Source: Halochromatium roseum
Lineage (GTDB): Bacteria > Pseudomonadota > Gammaproteobacteria > Chromatiales > Chromatiaceae
DNA: 64,000 nucleotides
Direction: 5' to 3'
Assembly: GCF_016653315.1 (NCBI RefSeq)
Contig: NZ_NHSH01000046.1
Span: 149,018 to 213,017 of the forward strand
The notes beneath the pieces are model-generated. The model had not been told where the DNA came from, did not search any database, and was given only the letters and a program-made list of their open reading frames with translations. The stretch's first letter is position 1; the number at the start of each line of letters is the position of its first letter. Shown here in pieces: positions 8,470 to 17,606 of this stretch. Made by a program: the position numbers and the translations under genes.

Positions 8470-9117
8470 ATGTCCCTTGCCGATCAGCCGCACTCGAGCC
8501 ATCCGAGCGGCATCCTGTTCGTCGTCTCGGCTCCCTCGGGAGCCGGTAAGACCAGTCTCGTCGCAGCACTGCTTGAGAACGATCCAGCGCTGTCGCTGTC
8601 CGTTTCCTATACCACACGGCAGCGCCGACCGGGGGAGATCGACGGTTCGCATTATCACTTCATCGATCACGACCGATTCGAGAAGATGATCGAGACGGGG
8701 GCCTTTATCGAGTACGCGCGCGTCTTCGATAACGCCTACGGAACGGCAGAGGCCTCGCTCCGCGAGACCCTAGAGCAAGGTCAGGACCTGCTGCTCGAGA
8801 TCGATTGGCAGGGCGCGCGCCAGGTCCGCGAACGCTTTCCCGAGGCAGTATCGATCTTCATCGTGCCGCCATCGCTCTCAGCCCTGGAACAGCGTTTGCG
8901 CGGTCGAGGCCAGGATAGCGATGCCGTGATCAGGGACCGGATGGGCAAGGCGCGCGATGAACTCTCGCATTGGGACGAATATCGCTACCTCGTGGTCAAT
9001 GAGCACTTTGATCAAGCCCTGCAAGAACTCAACTGTATCCTGACCGCAGAGCGTTTGCGCAGCGTGCATCAAGGTTTGAGGGAGCAAGATCGGCTGCGGT
9101 TGATGCTAGGGGCGTAG
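8470..9117 (+). CDS. gmk: Guanylate kinase
   Basis: This 215-residue enzyme phosphorylates GMP to GDP using ATP. The P-loop is SAPSGAGKTSL. The GMP-binding region follows with SVSYTTRQRRPGEIDGSHYH and FIEYARVFDNAYGT, then LLEIDWQGARQVR and FIVPPSLSALEQRLRGRGQD. ATG 8470 was chosen because GGAAG stands four bases upstream; an in-frame TTG at 8449 is less likely. The usual gmk-rpoZ-spoT order is kept, with a 229-base gap before rpoZ. yicC, common upstream, is absent. Confidence 0.96.
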   Translation: MSLADQPHSSHPSGILFVVSAPSGAGKTSLVAALLENDPALSLSVSYTTRQRRPGEIDGSHYHFIDHDRFEKMIETGAFIEYARVFDNAYGTAEASLRETLEQGQDLLLEIDWQGARQVRERFPEAVSIFIVPPSLSALEQRLRGRGQDSDAVIRDRMGKARDELSHWDEYRYLVVNEHFDQALQELNCILTAERLRSVHQGLREQDRLRLMLGA

Positions 9118-9252
9118 CAGTGAGCATCGGTGAGCGGCATTGGATGTGGCCATGACCGAACACTCATGCGCGGCGCCACCTTGGGACATGAAGCGCGTGA
9201 GATTCAGATCAACCCTGATCGGTCTGGCATCGATCAGTATCGCATCTGCCAT

Positions 9253-9303
9253 GGCATCTGCCGGCCGGGCGACCTCGCAAGACGATGCCGGCCTGGTTTT
9301 TTT
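9253..9303 (+). terminator. Possible Rho-independent terminator after gmk
   Basis: GGCATC (9253-9258) can pair with GATGCC (9284-9289), or alternatively GCCGGC (9260-9265) with GCCGGC (9287-9292). A run of seven T follows at 9297-9303. It would end gmk transcription before rpoZ. Confidence 0.4.
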
Positions 9304-9346
9304 CTGGTAATTTGAGCGCTAATTTTGTCGTTTTTGGAGTACTTGA

Positions 9347-9625
9347 ATGGCCCGTATCACGGTCGAGGACTGCCTCGAGCATGTGGATAACCGTTTCGAG
9401 CTGGTCTTGGTGTCGTCCAAGCGCGCTCGCCAGCTCGCCAAGGGCGTCGAGCCGCTATTGCCTTGGGAGAATGACAAGCCGACGGTCATGGCGCTGCGTG
9501 AGATCGCGGCTGGATTGATCGAGCCGCAAACCTTAGAGGAAGGCGATCGCGCGGCTCAGGATGCGGCCGAGGCGCTTGAGCGCGCACTGGCTGAAGAACT
9601 TGCGTCGCGGGATGCAGAAGACTGA
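9347..9625 (+). CDS. rpoZ: RNA polymerase omega subunit
   Basis: This 92-residue protein is the small omega subunit that helps RNA polymerase assembly and forms part of a ppGpp site in proteobacteria. It starts [21 protein letters not shown] and carries the signature [32 protein letters not shown]. Its last codons overlap the preferred spoT start. This pairs the alarmone-responsive subunit with the alarmone synthetase. Confidence 0.97.
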   Translation: MARITVEDCLEHVDNRFELVLVSSKRARQLAKGVEPLLPWENDKPTVMALREIAAGLIEPQTLEEGDRAAQDAAEALERALAEELASRDAED

Positions 9626-11996
9626 AGCGGAATCCCCACTGAGTTCGCCGCGTGCGGGGGCTCCGGCATCCGTGATGCCCGCGCTTGGCTATCAGTCGCG
9701 GTCGGACGAGGGGCCGCCTAGAATCCCGCAGGCGCATTCGCAGCAGGGGGCGCGCGTTGCGGGCGGTTCGCGGCCGAGCCTCTACCTGCGGCTGGACAAT
9801 GAGCCCGCACGCTTCCTGATCAGCGATCTCCTCACCGAGCTTGAGACCTATCTGCCGCCCGAGCAGATCAGCGAGATCTACCGAGCCTACCTCTTTGGTG
9901 CTGAAGCGCATCAAGGGCAGGAGCGACAAAGCGGTGAACCCTACATCTATCATCCCATCGCGGTGGCGCGCATCCTCGCCGAGATGCGGATGGATTACAA
10001 AGGCCTGATGGCGGCGATCCTACACGACGTCATCGAAGACACGCCCACCGCAAAAGAGCATCTCGCCGATATCTTCGGTGATGATGTTGCGGAGCTTGTC
10101 GACGGGGTGAGCAAACTGACCCAGATCGATTTCCCCTCGCGTGCCGAGGCGCAGGCTGCGAGCTTCCGCAAGATGATGTTGGCGATGACGCGCGATATCC
10201 GCGTCATCCTGATCAAGCTGGCGGATCGCCTACATAATATGCGCACGCTGGATGCGATGATGCCCGCCAAGCGCCGGCGCATCTCGCGTGAGACCCTCGA
10301 GATCTACGCGCCGATCGCCAACCGGCTCGGTATCAATCGGATTCGGCTCGACCTCGAAGACCTCGGCTTTCGCCATCACTGGCCTTGGCGCCATGCGGTG
10401 CTGTCGCGCACGGTCAGTGACAAACTCCAAGGTCGCAGCGAGACCGTCGCCAAGGTGGAAGCCACACTGCGAGCCCGGCTCGAAGCTGAGGGCATTGCGG
10501 CCGAGGTCTTCGGCCGCGAGAAGCATCTCTACAGCATCTATCGGAAGATGACGGCCAAGCGGCGCTCGTTCGACGATATGGTCGATGTCTTCGGCTTTCG
10601 CGTCATCGTCGACCGCGTCGACACCTGCTACCGCGTCCTCGGTCAGGTGCATGATCTCTACAAGCCGGTGCCGGGGCGCTTCAAAGACTACATCGCGATC
10701 CCGAAGTCGAACGGCTATCAGTCTTTACACACGGGTCTCATCGGTCCGCAGGGTGTGCCGATTGAGATCCAGATCCGGACTGCGGATATGAACCGGCTCG
10801 CAGAATCGGGCATTGCCGCGCATTGGATGTATAAGAGCAATGGCGAAGCCAGCGGGCCGCAGGCGGCGGCTAAGGATTGGCTGCAGGGGCTCCTAGAGGT
10901 GCAGCGCGATTCAGGCGACTCTCAAGAGTTCCTCGAGCACGTCAAGGTCGACCTATATCCAGACGAAGTCTACGTGTTCACACCTAAGGGACGCATCCTC
11001 GTGCTGCCGATGGGGGCGACTGTGGTCGACTTCGCCTATGCGATCCACTCCGACGTTGGCAATACCTGCGTGGCGACGCGGATCGATCGGCGCCTAGCCT
11101 CGCTGCGCACGCCGCTGCGTAGCGGACAGACCGTTGAGATCATCACCGCGCCCGGCGCCAAGCCGAATGCCGCCTGGCTCAACTTCGTTGTCACCGGCAA
11201 GGCGCGCGCGAGTATTCGTAGCTACTTGAAAAATCTTCAGAATCGTGAAGCAGAGGCCTTGGGTCAGCGGATGCTGTCGGCTGAGCTAGCGGCCTTTGGA
11301 CTGACGTTGGAGCAGGTCGGTGAGGCGCGCATCCTGGCACATGCGCTCGAGAGCGGTTTGGAAGACAGCGAGAAGCTTTTTGCTGAGATTGGTCTTGGAA
11401 ATCGCATGCCGATGCTGATTGCACGGCGTCTTGCGGGCCCGTCCGAACCGGTGCCTGGTGATGAATCCTTGGTCAATGCGGGTGCGCAGGAAGCTGGCGA
11501 CGCTGATCGTCGGGGCGCCCGCCGACTCGCGATTCGAGGCACTGAGGGGATGGTGGTGCACTTCGCGCGTTGCTGTCGGCCGATCCCTGGCGATCCGATC
11601 ACGGGGCTGTTCAGTGCAGGTAAGGGGATTGTGGTGCACCGCAACGAGTGCGGAAACCTAGGCGATTTCCATTCGAAGCGCGACAAGTGGCTCGAGGTTG
11701 AATGGGCAGAAGACCCACAGGCCGAGTTCCAGACCGAGATCCGGGTTGATGTGGGTAATCGCCGTGGTGCCTTGGCGACGCTTGCCAGCGCCATCGCCGA
11801 GCAGGGCTCCAATATCGAGAACGTGAATTCGCGCGATAAGGATGGGATGACCACAACGCTCGACTTTTTGGTCAATGTGACCGGCCGCAAGCATCTTGCT
11901 GGCATCATGCGTCGTTTACGCCAGATCCCCGGCGTGACGCGCATCGTGCGTCTCTCCAATGCCGGGCGCTCGCGCGAGGTCTACAACAAGCATTGA
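9612..11996 (+). CDS. spoT: Bifunctional (p)ppGpp synthetase/hydrolase
   Basis: Domains run in order. The HD hydrolase has [20 protein letters not shown] then ILHDVIEDT. The synthetase has [13 protein letters not shown], the RFKD motif and [14 protein letters not shown] domain follows ([25 protein letters not shown]), then a helical region with [15 protein letters not shown], and a C-terminal ACT domain ([17 protein letters not shown]). The intact HD motif and RFKD motif indicate a bifunctional SpoT/Rel rather than synthetase-only RelA. ATG 9612 overlaps rpoZ by 14 bases, suggesting coupling; ATG 9675 is an alternative. The first about 45 residues are not conserved. Confidence 0.95.
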   Translation: MQKTEAESPLSSPRAGAPASVMPALGYQSRSDEGPPRIPQAHSQQGARVAGGSRPSLYLRLDNEPARFLISDLLTELETYLPPEQISEIYRAYLFGAEAHQGQERQSGEPYIYHPIAVARILAEMRMDYKGLMAAILHDVIEDTPTAKEHLADIFGDDVAELVDGVSKLTQIDFPSRAEAQAASFRKMMLAMTRDIRVILIKLADRLHNMRTLDAMMPAKRRRISRETLEIYAPIANRLGINRIRLDLEDLGFRHHWPWRHAVLSRTVSDKLQGRSETVAKVEATLRARLEAEGIAAEVFGREKHLYSIYRKMTAKRRSFDDMVDVFGFRVIVDRVDTCYRVLGQVHDLYKPVPGRFKDYIAIPKSNGYQSLHTGLIGPQGVPIEIQIRTADMNRLAESGIAAHWMYKSNGEASGPQAAAKDWLQGLLEVQRDSGDSQEFLEHVKVDLYPDEVYVFTPKGRILVLPMGATVVDFAYAIHSDVGNTCVATRIDRRLASLRTPLRSGQTVEIITAPGAKPNAAWLNFVVTGKARASIRSYLKNLQNREAEALGQRMLSAELAAFGLTLEQVGEARILAHALESGLEDSEKLFAEIGLGNRMPMLIARRLAGPSEPVPGDESLVNAGAQEAGDADRRGARRLAIRGTEGMVVHFARCCRPIPGDPITGLFSAGKGIVVHRNECGNLGDFHSKRDKWLEVEWAEDPQAEFQTEIRVDVGNRRGALATLASAIAEQGSNIENVNSRDKDGMTTTLDFLVNVTGRKHLAGIMRRLRQIPGVTRIVRLSNAGRSREVYNKH

Positions 11997-12007
11997 GGCG
12001 ATGACAG

Positions 12008-12469
12008 TCAGGACCGGCGGTCGCGAAACGGGCGGCGTCCTCGGTAGGCGGTGATCTGCTGCACGATGACTTGGAAGGGAAGATGATCCAGACTGCCGAA
12101 TCGGCTGACCGCAGCCCTGATGATCGCATCCACATCGTCGATGGTTTTTGGCACCTCCGCATCCGGGTTCAGCGCCAGATAGAGGCCGCGTAGGCCGCCC
12201 ACCTGAACGCGCATCGCCTTCGCGTGCGGCAGTGCCGAACTCCCATCCGTGGTTCTCAGCGCGAACCGCGCCTGGCCTCGTAACAGCTCCAACAACCTAA
12301 CACAGCGCGCCTGCGCCTCGTCCGTCTCGCAGCTCACGCCTTCACGTTCGGCGATGCAAAAGCGCTCGGCGCGGCTGCAGGCGCATTGATTGGTCAAGAT
12401 GCTCTTCTCGAACGGACAGTAGCGCTCGTTAATGGTGCTATAGGTCTCTCGTAAGACTTGGTTGTCCAT
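12008..12469 (-). CDS. Conserved hypothetical protein with N-terminal cysteine cluster
   Basis: I do not recognise this 153-residue protein by name. Near the N-terminus it has five cysteines in RYCPFEKSILTNQCACSRAE followed by RFCIAEREGVSC (about residues 18, 29, 31, 38, 47), spacing that could bind zinc or an Fe-S cluster. The middle is rich in Leu and Arg (RCVRLLELLRGQARFAL). The end is basic (YRGRRPFRDRRS). It is convergent with spoT. Codon use matches the neighbours, so it looks real. Confidence 0.65.
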   Translation of the reverse strand: MDNQVLRETYSTINERYCPFEKSILTNQCACSRAERFCIAEREGVSCETDEAQARCVRLLELLRGQARFALRTTDGSSALPHAKAMRVQVGGLRGLYLALNPDAEVPKTIDDVDAIIRAAVSRFGSLDHLPFQVIVQQITAYRGRRPFRDRRS

Positions 12470-12487
12470 AAGCGATGGAGTCTCTGT

Positions 12488-12895
12488 CTATTTGCCGGTC
12501 AACTCGCTGAGTCGGCGGCGGTCGCGTTTGGTTGGGCGCCCGCCTTCAACCCGTAAGCTCGGCCCCGCGGCCCGGCGCTCTTGCACCAGCGCTTGGCGCT
12601 TGAGCCGGCTCTGCTCGTCTTCCTCGAACAGCAGTGCCGCTTCGCTGGCCGGTCGGCGCTGCTTGGAGAGCGCCTTGACCTCGATCTGCCATTCGAGCTG
12701 GCCCTTGTGGATGCTGAGCCTGGTCCCTGGGCGCACGCTGCGGCCGGGTTTTGCGCGTTGGCCGTCGAGATGGACCTTGCCGCCGTTGATGGCCTCAACA
12801 GCGAGTGGACGCGTCTTGAAGAAGCGCGCCGCCCAGAGCCATTTGTCGAGGCGCTGGCTTCCCGCCTCTTCGGCGCTAGCCTTTGCTGAGCTCAT
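12488..12895 (-). CDS. hslR: RNA-binding S4-domain protein, HslR (heat shock protein 15) type
   Basis: This 135-residue protein opens with an S4 RNA-binding domain: RLDKWLWAARFFKTRPLAVE, then GGKVHLDGQRAKPGRSV and GTRLSIHKGQ. A basic C-terminal tail (RLKRQALVQERRAA, then GRPTKRDRRRL) follows, as in E. coli Hsp15. Hsp15 rescues stalled 50S subunits carrying nascent chains. Its start codon lies inside a 14-bp imperfect repeat shared with the end of grxC. Confidence 0.93.
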   Translation of the reverse strand: MSSAKASAEEAGSQRLDKWLWAARFFKTRPLAVEAINGGKVHLDGQRAKPGRSVRPGTRLSIHKGQLEWQIEVKALSKQRRPASEAALLFEEDEQSRLKRQALVQERRAAGPSLRVEGGRPTKRDRRRLSELTGK

Positions 12896-12931
12896 CGGTT
12901 GGCGCTCATCAGTCGGTGCTCATCGGCCTTG
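12890..12931. repeat. 14-bp imperfect tandem repeat spanning hslR start and grxC stop
   Basis: GCTCATCGGTTGGC, GCTCATCAGTCGGT and GCTCATCGGCCTTG lie end to end. The CAT in the first unit is the hslR start codon, and the TCA in the third is the grxC stop codon, both read on the minus strand. Confidence 0.8.
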
Positions 12932-13180
12932 GAGCAAGGGGTCAAGCTTGCCGGCCCGGTCCAGTGCAGCCATGTCGTCGTAGCCGCCGATGTGGCGTTC
13001 ATCGATGAAGATCTGCGGCACCGTGGTGCGCTGGCTGCGTTGGATCATGCTGCGCATCTGATCCTGGTCTTTATCGACCCGGATCTCTTCGAATTCGATG
13101 CCTTTCTGCTTGAGGAGCCTGCGTGCTCGCACGCAATAGGGGCAGAAAGCGGTCGAGTACATCTCCACAATGGGCATCAT
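12920..13180 (-). CDS. grxC: Glutaredoxin 3
   Basis: This 86-residue redoxin has the classical dithiol centre CPYC at residues 13-16 (EMYSTAFCPYCVRARRLLKQ). The glutathione-binding TVPQIFIDERHIGGYDD follows, with the cis-proline in TVPQ. It reduces protein disulfides and glutathione mixed disulfides in the cytosol. It lies just upstream of hslR in the same direction. Either of the first two Met codons could start. Confidence 0.95.
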   Translation of the reverse strand: MMPIVEMYSTAFCPYCVRARRLLKQKGIEFEEIRVDKDQDQMRSMIQRSQRTTVPQIFIDERHIGGYDDMAALDRAGKLDPLLQGR

Positions 13181-13403
13181 GGCGCTGTTACCCTCGCTGA
13201 TCGGCGCCGGCGACCGCTCTCAATCGGAGAACCGCCGCGCGCGTTGCTTGAAATCGGTCGATTGCGACCGGATGAGCCAAGATTGGCATAAGCGACCCGC
13301 ATCCGCCAAGCTTCGCCGAGCCCTGGCTGGCATCGAGCGCCACCGCCCTGTTTCCGCCAGCCTCAGTTTTTCCTCCATCCTAGCAGAGTCACTCATTACG
13401 CCG

Positions 13404-16226
13404 ATGTATCGCACGACACCACCCGTTATCCGCCTCAGCGACTATCGACCGCCGGAATTCCTGATCGATACCGTCGCACTGCGGTTCGAGCTTGACGATC
13501 AGCACACCGAGGTCGAGGCGGAACTCAGTCTGCGACGTAATCCGGCTGCGACCCGCGGCAATGGTGATCTGCGGCTGGATGGCGAACAGCTCGAACTTAA
13601 GACAATCAGCCTGAACGATCGGTCGCTGGCGCCTGCCGAGTTTCAGGTCGAGGAGGATCACCTGATCGTCCGCCGGGTGCCGGATCGGTTCCAGCTACAG
13701 ACCCGGGTGCGGTTGCATCCGAGTGCCAACACGGCGTTGGAGGGGCTCTACGTCTCCGGCGGTATGCTCTGCACCCAATGTGAGGCCGAGGGCTTTCGGC
13801 GCATCACCTACTTCCTCGATCGCCCGGACGTGATGGCGACCTACCGGGTTACTCTGATCGCTGACCCCGAGCGTTATCCGGTGCTGCTAGCAAATGGCAA
13901 CCCGGCTGGTGAGGAAAGGCTTGCAGATGGCCGGCTTTGCGTCCACTGGGACGACCCCTTCCCGAAGCCGAGCTATCTGTTCGCCGTTGTCGCTGGCGCG
14001 CTGAGCGCGGTCGAGGAGACGTTCAAGACCGCCTCTGGCCGTCGCGTGCCGTTGCGGATCTATGTCGAGCCCGGCAACGAGGCGAAGTGCGCGCATGCGA
14101 TGCAGTCGCTGATCCGCGCCATGCGCTGGGACGAGGAGCGCTATGGTCGCGAGTATGATCTGGAGGTGTTCAACATCGTCGCCGTCAGCCATTTCAACAT
14201 GGGCGCGATGGAGAATAAGGGGCTCAATGTCTTCAACGCCAAGTACATCCTGGCGAGCCCTGAGTCGGCAACGGATGCGGATTTCGCTGGCATCGAGGGC
14301 GTGGTCGCGCATGAATATTTCCACAACTGGACCGGCAACCGCATCACCTGCCGGGATTGGTTCCAGCTCAGCCTGAAGGAGGGTTTCACCGTCTATCGCG
14401 ACCAGGAGTTCTCGGCCGATATGGGCTCGCGCGGGGTCAAGCGCATCGAGGATGTGCGCATGCTCCGTGCGCGCCAATTTCCGGAGGACTCAGGCCCGAT
14501 GGCGCATCCGGTGCGCCCTGATTCCTATATCGAGATCAACAACTTCTACACCGCGACGGTGTATGAGAAAGGCGCTGAGCTGGTGCGCATGCAGGCCCAT
14601 CTGCTCGGTCCAAAGCGCTTCCGCAAGGCGACCGATCTCTATTTCGAGCGCTTCGATGGCCAAGCGGTGACGACCGATGATTTCGTCGATTGCATGGAGT
14701 CCGCCGGTGGCATCGACCTGACCCAGTTCAAGCGCTGGTACCGCCAAGCTGGAACGCCACAGCTCGACTGCTCCGATCGCTATGATCCGGTGGCCGGTAC
14801 CTATCAGCTCGAGGTGCGGCAGCACACGCCGGCCACGCCCGGCCAAGCCGAGAAGCAGCCGTTGCATATCCCGCTCGCCCTCGGACTGCTCGATGCCGAT
14901 GGCCAGGATCTGCCGCTGCAGCTGCAAGGCGAGACCAAAGCCGCGGCACCCGGCACACGCATGCTCGAGCTGCGCCAACCAGTCGAAACCTTTGTTTTTA
15001 CCGGACTCGCCGCGCAGCCAGTGCCCTCGCTGCTGCGTGGCTTCTCGGCGCCGGTGCAGGTCTGTTATCCCTACACCGATGAGCAGCTGAGTTTCTTGAT
15101 GGCGCATGACAGCGACGGCTTCAATCGCTGGGACGCGGCACAGACGCTGGCTCAGCGCCTGTTGCTGGCGATGGTGGCCGACCCGGCGTTGGCGGTGCCG
15201 GATAGCTTCATCGCGGCCTTTGAGCGGGCGCTCTCAGATGCCACCGCCACCACTGCCGGCGGTGCCACCGATGCGATTGATCCTGCCGGCGCAGCCAAGA
15301 CCAGTGATGCCGCACTGATCGCCGAAGTGCTCAGCTTGCCATCCGAGAGCTATCTCGGCGATCAGATGCAGGTGGTCGATGTCGATGGCATCCATCGTGC
15401 CCGCCAGGCCCTCGCCGCCGAGATTGGTCGCACCCTGCGCGAGCCGCTGCTGGCCGCCTACAGACGCACCCGCAGCGACGTCGGCTTCGACCTGAGCCAT
15501 GCGTCGATGGGCCGCCGTGCGCTCGGCAACCTCTGCTTGAGCTATCTGGTGCGCGCCGGTGATGCCGAGGGGCTGAGCCTGGCGCAGCGTCAGTTCGAGG
15601 CGCAGCAGAACATGACCGATGTGATTGCGGCGCTACGCATGCTGATCGAGGCGCCCGCGCCGACTTCCGCCGACGCTCAGGCGGGTGTTTCAGAACAGGC
15701 GGTAGGGGTCGCCGTAGTGACTGGTCTATTTGGTGCTGGCATTGGCGCCGTCGTAGGCGCTGGTGCTCGGGGCGAGCAGGAGGGCAGAGATCTTGGCGAG
15801 GAGCTGCTCGCAGCCTTCTATCAGCGCTGGTCGGGAGAGCCCCTGGTGCTGGATAAATGGTTCGCACTGCAGGCGCAAAGTAGCCAGACTGATACGCTAG
15901 CGCGAGTCGAGCAGCTGTTGACGCACCCAGACTTCTCGCTCACGAATCCGAACCGCGTGCGCGCCCTGATCGGCGCCTTCGCCGCCGGCAACCCGGTGCG
16001 CTTTCATGCCGCTGATGGCACTGGCTATCGCTTCCTCACCGACCGCATCCTCGAGCTTGATCCGCTGAATCCGCAGATCGCCTCGAGACTGCTCTACCCA
16101 ATGACACGTTGGCGTCGCTACGATGAGGGCCGCCAGCAGCAGATGCGCGCCCAGCTCGAGCGCATCCTCGAGGTGGAAGGGCTTTCCAACGATGTCTATG
16201 AGGTGGTGTCCAAGAGTCTGGGCTAA
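13404..16226 (+). CDS. pepN: Aminopeptidase N (alanyl aminopeptidase, M1 family)
   Basis: This 940-residue zinc metallopeptidase removes N-terminal residues from peptides. It shows the substrate motif GAMENKGLNVFN and the zinc site HEYFHNWTGNRITCRDWFQL with SLKE supplying the third ligand (HExxH-x18-E). The C-terminal helical domain runs to VYEVVSKSLG. ATG 13404 was chosen because homology starts with RTTPPVIRLSDYRPPEFLID; the in-frame extension back to 13170 looks spurious. It is longer than E. coli PepN (about 870). One cause is a low-complexity loop (about 15235-15310). The other is a glycine-rich segment at about 15660-15795 ahead of ELLAAFYQRW. Confidence 0.95.
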   Translation: MYRTTPPVIRLSDYRPPEFLIDTVALRFELDDQHTEVEAELSLRRNPAATRGNGDLRLDGEQLELKTISLNDRSLAPAEFQVEEDHLIVRRVPDRFQLQTRVRLHPSANTALEGLYVSGGMLCTQCEAEGFRRITYFLDRPDVMATYRVTLIADPERYPVLLANGNPAGEERLADGRLCVHWDDPFPKPSYLFAVVAGALSAVEETFKTASGRRVPLRIYVEPGNEAKCAHAMQSLIRAMRWDEERYGREYDLEVFNIVAVSHFNMGAMENKGLNVFNAKYILASPESATDADFAGIEGVVAHEYFHNWTGNRITCRDWFQLSLKEGFTVYRDQEFSADMGSRGVKRIEDVRMLRARQFPEDSGPMAHPVRPDSYIEINNFYTATVYEKGAELVRMQAHLLGPKRFRKATDLYFERFDGQAVTTDDFVDCMESAGGIDLTQFKRWYRQAGTPQLDCSDRYDPVAGTYQLEVRQHTPATPGQAEKQPLHIPLALGLLDADGQDLPLQLQGETKAAAPGTRMLELRQPVETFVFTGLAAQPVPSLLRGFSAPVQVCYPYTDEQLSFLMAHDSDGFNRWDAAQTLAQRLLLAMVADPALAVPDSFIAAFERALSDATATTAGGATDAIDPAGAAKTSDAALIAEVLSLPSESYLGDQMQVVDVDGIHRARQALAAEIGRTLREPLLAAYRRTRSDVGFDLSHASMGRRALGNLCLSYLVRAGDAEGLSLAQRQFEAQQNMTDVIAALRMLIEAPAPTSADAQAGVSEQAVGVAVVTGLFGAGIGAVVGAGARGEQEGRDLGEELLAAFYQRWSGEPLVLDKWFALQAQSSQTDTLARVEQLLTHPDFSLTNPNRVRALIGAFAAGNPVRFHAADGTGYRFLTDRILELDPLNPQIASRLLYPMTRWRRYDEGRQQQMRAQLERILEVEGLSNDVYEVVSKSLG

Positions 16227-16245
16227 GTTGATGGGCTAAGTCGAT
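16220..16245. repeat. 13-bp tandem duplication over the pepN stop codon
   Basis: GGGCTAAGTTGAT (16220-16232) is followed by GGGCTAAGTCGAT (16233-16245). The TAA in the first unit is the pepN stop. Confidence 0.85.
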
Positions 16246-16436
16246 GTTGGACTGGAACTGGATGTCGAGCGCGAGTGTTCGGCTGAGCCTGATTGTCCTG
16301 CTGCTCTATCGTGTCTCCAGTCGTTTCAGACGAGAGCCACGGATGGATACCATTCCGCTCAGAGCAAAGATTTCTTCGTGAGCGAAAAAACGTTACATCT
16401 GTAATAACGGCGACTGCCCGCATAAAACATTTAGGC
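16246..16436. other. Noncoding stretch between pepN and the transposase remnant
   Basis: About 190 bases without a convincing gene. It probably includes the 3' flank of the degraded insertion sequence, but I could not identify a terminal inverted repeat or target duplication. Confidence 0.4.
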
Positions 16437-16646
16437 TCATTGTGGGTTTTGAGGACATGCTTCCGGCTGTAATAACGTCTCGAGGAGCGCCCCCAGCAAG
16501 GCTCGTCCCCGTTGTCTGACGTTGTGCACGAATTCGAAGAACCCCGAGGTACAGAGGGAGTTTTTCCTGTGAGAGGCCACGATGCGGACGCAGCCAGGAG
16601 CGTAGCAGCGACCAAAACCCTTCCATGGTGTTGACATGGTCGGCGT
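16437..16646 (-). pseudogene. Remnant of an IS1595-type transposase, C-terminal end, frameshifted
   Basis: On the minus strand the sequence reads NADHVNTMEGFWSLLRSWL, RPHRGLSQEKLPLYLG in one frame. It continues as FFEFVHNVRQRGRALLGALL, ETLLQPEACPQNPQ in another. Together they make the typical C-terminus of ISXO2-like (IS1595) transposases. One extra G in the GGGG run near 16546 breaks the frame. The N-terminal part is missing: draG coding sequence begins directly at 16647. The element is therefore dead and truncated. Confidence 0.72.
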
Positions 16647-17606
16647 TTAGCCAGTCACCGCTCGCGCGTTGCAGAGCGGCGCTAGCTTGAGCAGTTGCTG
16701 GGCCTGCAAGAGGCAGCGCTGACGAGCCTCCGGGTCGAGAGTGCGCACCCAGCGCGCGGGGAGGCTGGCGGGACCGTAAAGGGCGCCGGCGATCATGCCG
16801 AGGATGCCGCCAGTAGTGTCGGCGTCGCCGCCGCGGTTGACGACATCGATGAGCGCGGATTCGAGATCGTCGGTCGCGAACAGCGCTTGGAACACGGTGC
16901 GCAGGGTGTCGGCGATGAAACCGCTGGGGTTCTCGATGCGCTTGCGGTCGTAGGCGAAGACCGGCTCTTCGGCGACCAATCCGTCTGCCAGCAGTTTGAG
17001 GTCTTTTCGCGTGCCGCCGAGCAGGCTGGCCTGGACCATGCGGATCACGCAGAGGGTGCCGGCGTCGGAGATTTGGTTGTTGTGGGTGACGTGGGCTTGG
17101 CGCCGATTGGCCTCGGCGACGTCATCGACATCGGCGCCAATCGTGGCTAAGGCGACGGGTAAGCAGCGCATGCAGGCGCCATTGCCGGCATCGAACTCGC
17201 TCTCCCGGGAGGTCCACTCGCCGGTTCGTCGATAATGAGCGATGCCTCGGCGCACGGTATTGCCGATGTCGATCGGCTTGCTGCGCATCCAGCCGCTGAA
17301 GGCCTCGGCTGCGGCTTGGGCGTTGACCTCGCCGACGGTGAGGATGCTGTCGCCGAGTGCGAGCGCCATCTCGGTGTCGTCGGTGACCTGGCCCTTGCGC
17401 AGGCGCAGCCAGCCACCGCCCTTGATGTCGCGATGTTCGCGGAATTGGTCGCGGATCTCGCGCGGGGTCATGAACTCGACGGTGGCGCCAAGTGCATCGC
17501 CGACGGCAAGGCCCAGATAGGCGCCGATGGCACGACGCTTGATCTGATCACCGCTGCCGTTCTCGGCCAGCAGGAGGAATTCAGTTCTCAGGCCCGAAAC
17601 AAGCAT
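16647..17606 (-). CDS. draG: ADP-ribosyl-dinitrogenase reductase glycohydrolase (DraG)
   Basis: This 319-residue hydrolase of the DraG family removes ADP-ribose from an arginine of the nitrogenase Fe protein and so reactivates it. Motifs: GAYLGLAVGDALGATVEFM near the start, GQVTDDTEMALAL (metal ligands TDD), NGACMRCLPVA, QAHVTHNN and VNRGGDADTTGGI (second Asp set). It closes the nif cluster, overlapping the end of nifQ. ATG 17606 was chosen; GTG 17627 is possible. The partner draT is not in the window. A general ADP-ribosylglycohydrolase is the alternative, but the context favours DraG. Confidence 0.88.
   Translation of the reverse strand: MLVSGLRTEFLLLAENGSGDQIKRRAIGAYLGLAVGDALGATVEFMTPREIRDQFREHRDIKGGGWLRLRKGQVTDDTEMALALGDSILTVGEVNAQAAAEAFSGWMRSKPIDIGNTVRRGIAHYRRTGEWTSRESEFDAGNGACMRCLPVALATIGADVDDVAEANRRQAHVTHNNQISDAGTLCVIRMVQASLLGGTRKDLKLLADGLVAEEPVFAYDRKRIENPSGFIADTLRTVFQALFATDDLESALIDVVNRGGDADTTGGILGMIAGALYGPASLPARWVRTLDPEARQRCLLQAQQLLKLAPLCNARAVTG

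Noticed and set aside
13170..13403. 78-codon upstream extension of pepN
   Set aside because: It overlaps the grxC start, shows no PepN homology and no signal peptide; ATG 13404 fits the family start.
16223..16615. 130-codon minus-strand frame over the transposase remnant
   Set aside because: It is the wrong frame for the recognisable transposase sequence and has no homology of its own.
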